The translations under genes and the position numbers were made by a program. The notes below the pieces were generated by a model, which was not told where the DNA came from, ran no database searches, and saw only the letters and a list, made by a program, of their open reading frames with translations. A stretch of DNA of 5,399 bases. Source: Candidatus Paceibacter sp. Lineage in GTDB: Bacteria > Patescibacteriota > Minisyncoccia > Phycocordibacterales > JABAAK01. Of the stretch, positions 5,228 through 5,399 are shown piece after piece (within the stretch, counting starts at the first letter, position 1; each line of letters begins with the position of its first letter). The stretch is from NCBI GenBank assembly GCA_014238775.1, contig JABAAK010000008.1, positions 1-5,399 on the forward strand. The letters run 5' to 3'.

Positions 5228-5399
5228 ATGGAAATTTTTGTAACAAAAAGAAACGGAAACAAAGAAAAATTTAACGCAGATGAAATGAACAAATCTCTAG
5301 AAGCTGTGTGTACAGGTCTAAATAACCCTACAGAAAAAGTGGTAGAAATAGCCACAGCAACACAAATGACTCTTTATGATGGCATAGAAACAGAAGAGC
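5228..5399 (+). CDS. nrdA: Class I ribonucleotide reductase large (alpha) subunit, N-terminus only
   Basis: Only 57 codons are in the window; the frame runs off the right edge. They form the start of an ATP-cone domain. FVTKRNGNKEKFNADEMNKS (4-23) matches the VxKRDGxxExxxxxKI opening. ATQMTLYDGIETEE (44-57) resembles the HIQFYDGIKTSD of the class Ia NrdA ATP-cone rather than the class III or NrdR forms. The enzyme reduces ribonucleoside diphosphates to deoxyribonucleotides, and the ATP-cone senses ATP or dATP to switch overall activity. The initiator sits at the start of the domain, in an AU-rich context (AAATACTATG) without a Shine-Dalgarno sequence. The class cannot be proved without the catalytic barrel, and an NrdJ-type enzyme with an ATP-cone is a less likely alternative. 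Confidence 0.8.
   Translation, partial: MEIFVTKRNGNKEKFNADEMNKSLEAVCTGLNNPTEKVVEIATATQMTLYDGIETEE

Overview
The window is AT-rich, tightly packed bacterial DNA. It holds eight protein genes (the first and last cut by the window edges) and three tRNA genes. Several traits together suggest a small-genome bacterium of the Candidate Phyla Radiation (Patescibacteria, perhaps a Parcubacteria-like lineage). The traits are very short intergenic gaps, no Shine-Dalgarno sequence before any start, TAA-dominated stops, tRNA genes without an encoded CCA, stand-alone short versions of housekeeping proteins, and a ribosomal protein L19 with a long Glu/Lys/Gln tail. The taxon is an inference from these traits; nothing here proves it.

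Layout. Bases 1-497 are the 3' end of a gene made of 65-residue FG-GAP-type repeats, probably a surface or secreted beta-propeller protein. Its stop codon overlaps the start of a YqgF/RuvX-type nuclease gene (497-886). Two bases later comes a stand-alone tRNA-binding (OB-fold) protein like the C-terminal domain of methionyl-tRNA synthetase (889-1236). A tRNA-Arg(TCT) gene follows on the minus strand (1255-1328). It shares a compact, symmetrical divergent promoter with a plus-strand pair: a PAS plus degenerate GGDEF protein (1379-2305) and a five-helix MscS-family channel (2313-3314).

Next is tRNA-Val(TAC) at 3361-3434. Its last base lies only five bases before the start codon of an RluA/RluD-family pseudouridine synthase (3440-4195). 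Ribosomal protein L19 follows (4218-4820), then tRNA-Leu(GAG) at 4906-4989. A 238-base gap with no gene precedes the first 57 codons of a class I ribonucleotide reductase large subunit (5228 to the window end).

Functionally most of the window is information processing: rRNA maturation (YqgF), tRNA binding, pseudouridylation, L19 and three tRNAs. A small signalling and osmotic-stress pair (PAS-GGDEF and MscS) sits in the middle, and DNA precursor synthesis begins at the right end. No mobile element, CRISPR array, toxin-antitoxin pair or clear defence system is visible. The unusual points are about gene expression: overlapping divergent promoters, predicted leaderless or near-leaderless mRNAs, a tRNA fused to the 5' end of an mRNA, and a recurring CA after the tRNA discriminator base. 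The degenerate GGDEF site and the L19 tail are the main protein-level oddities.
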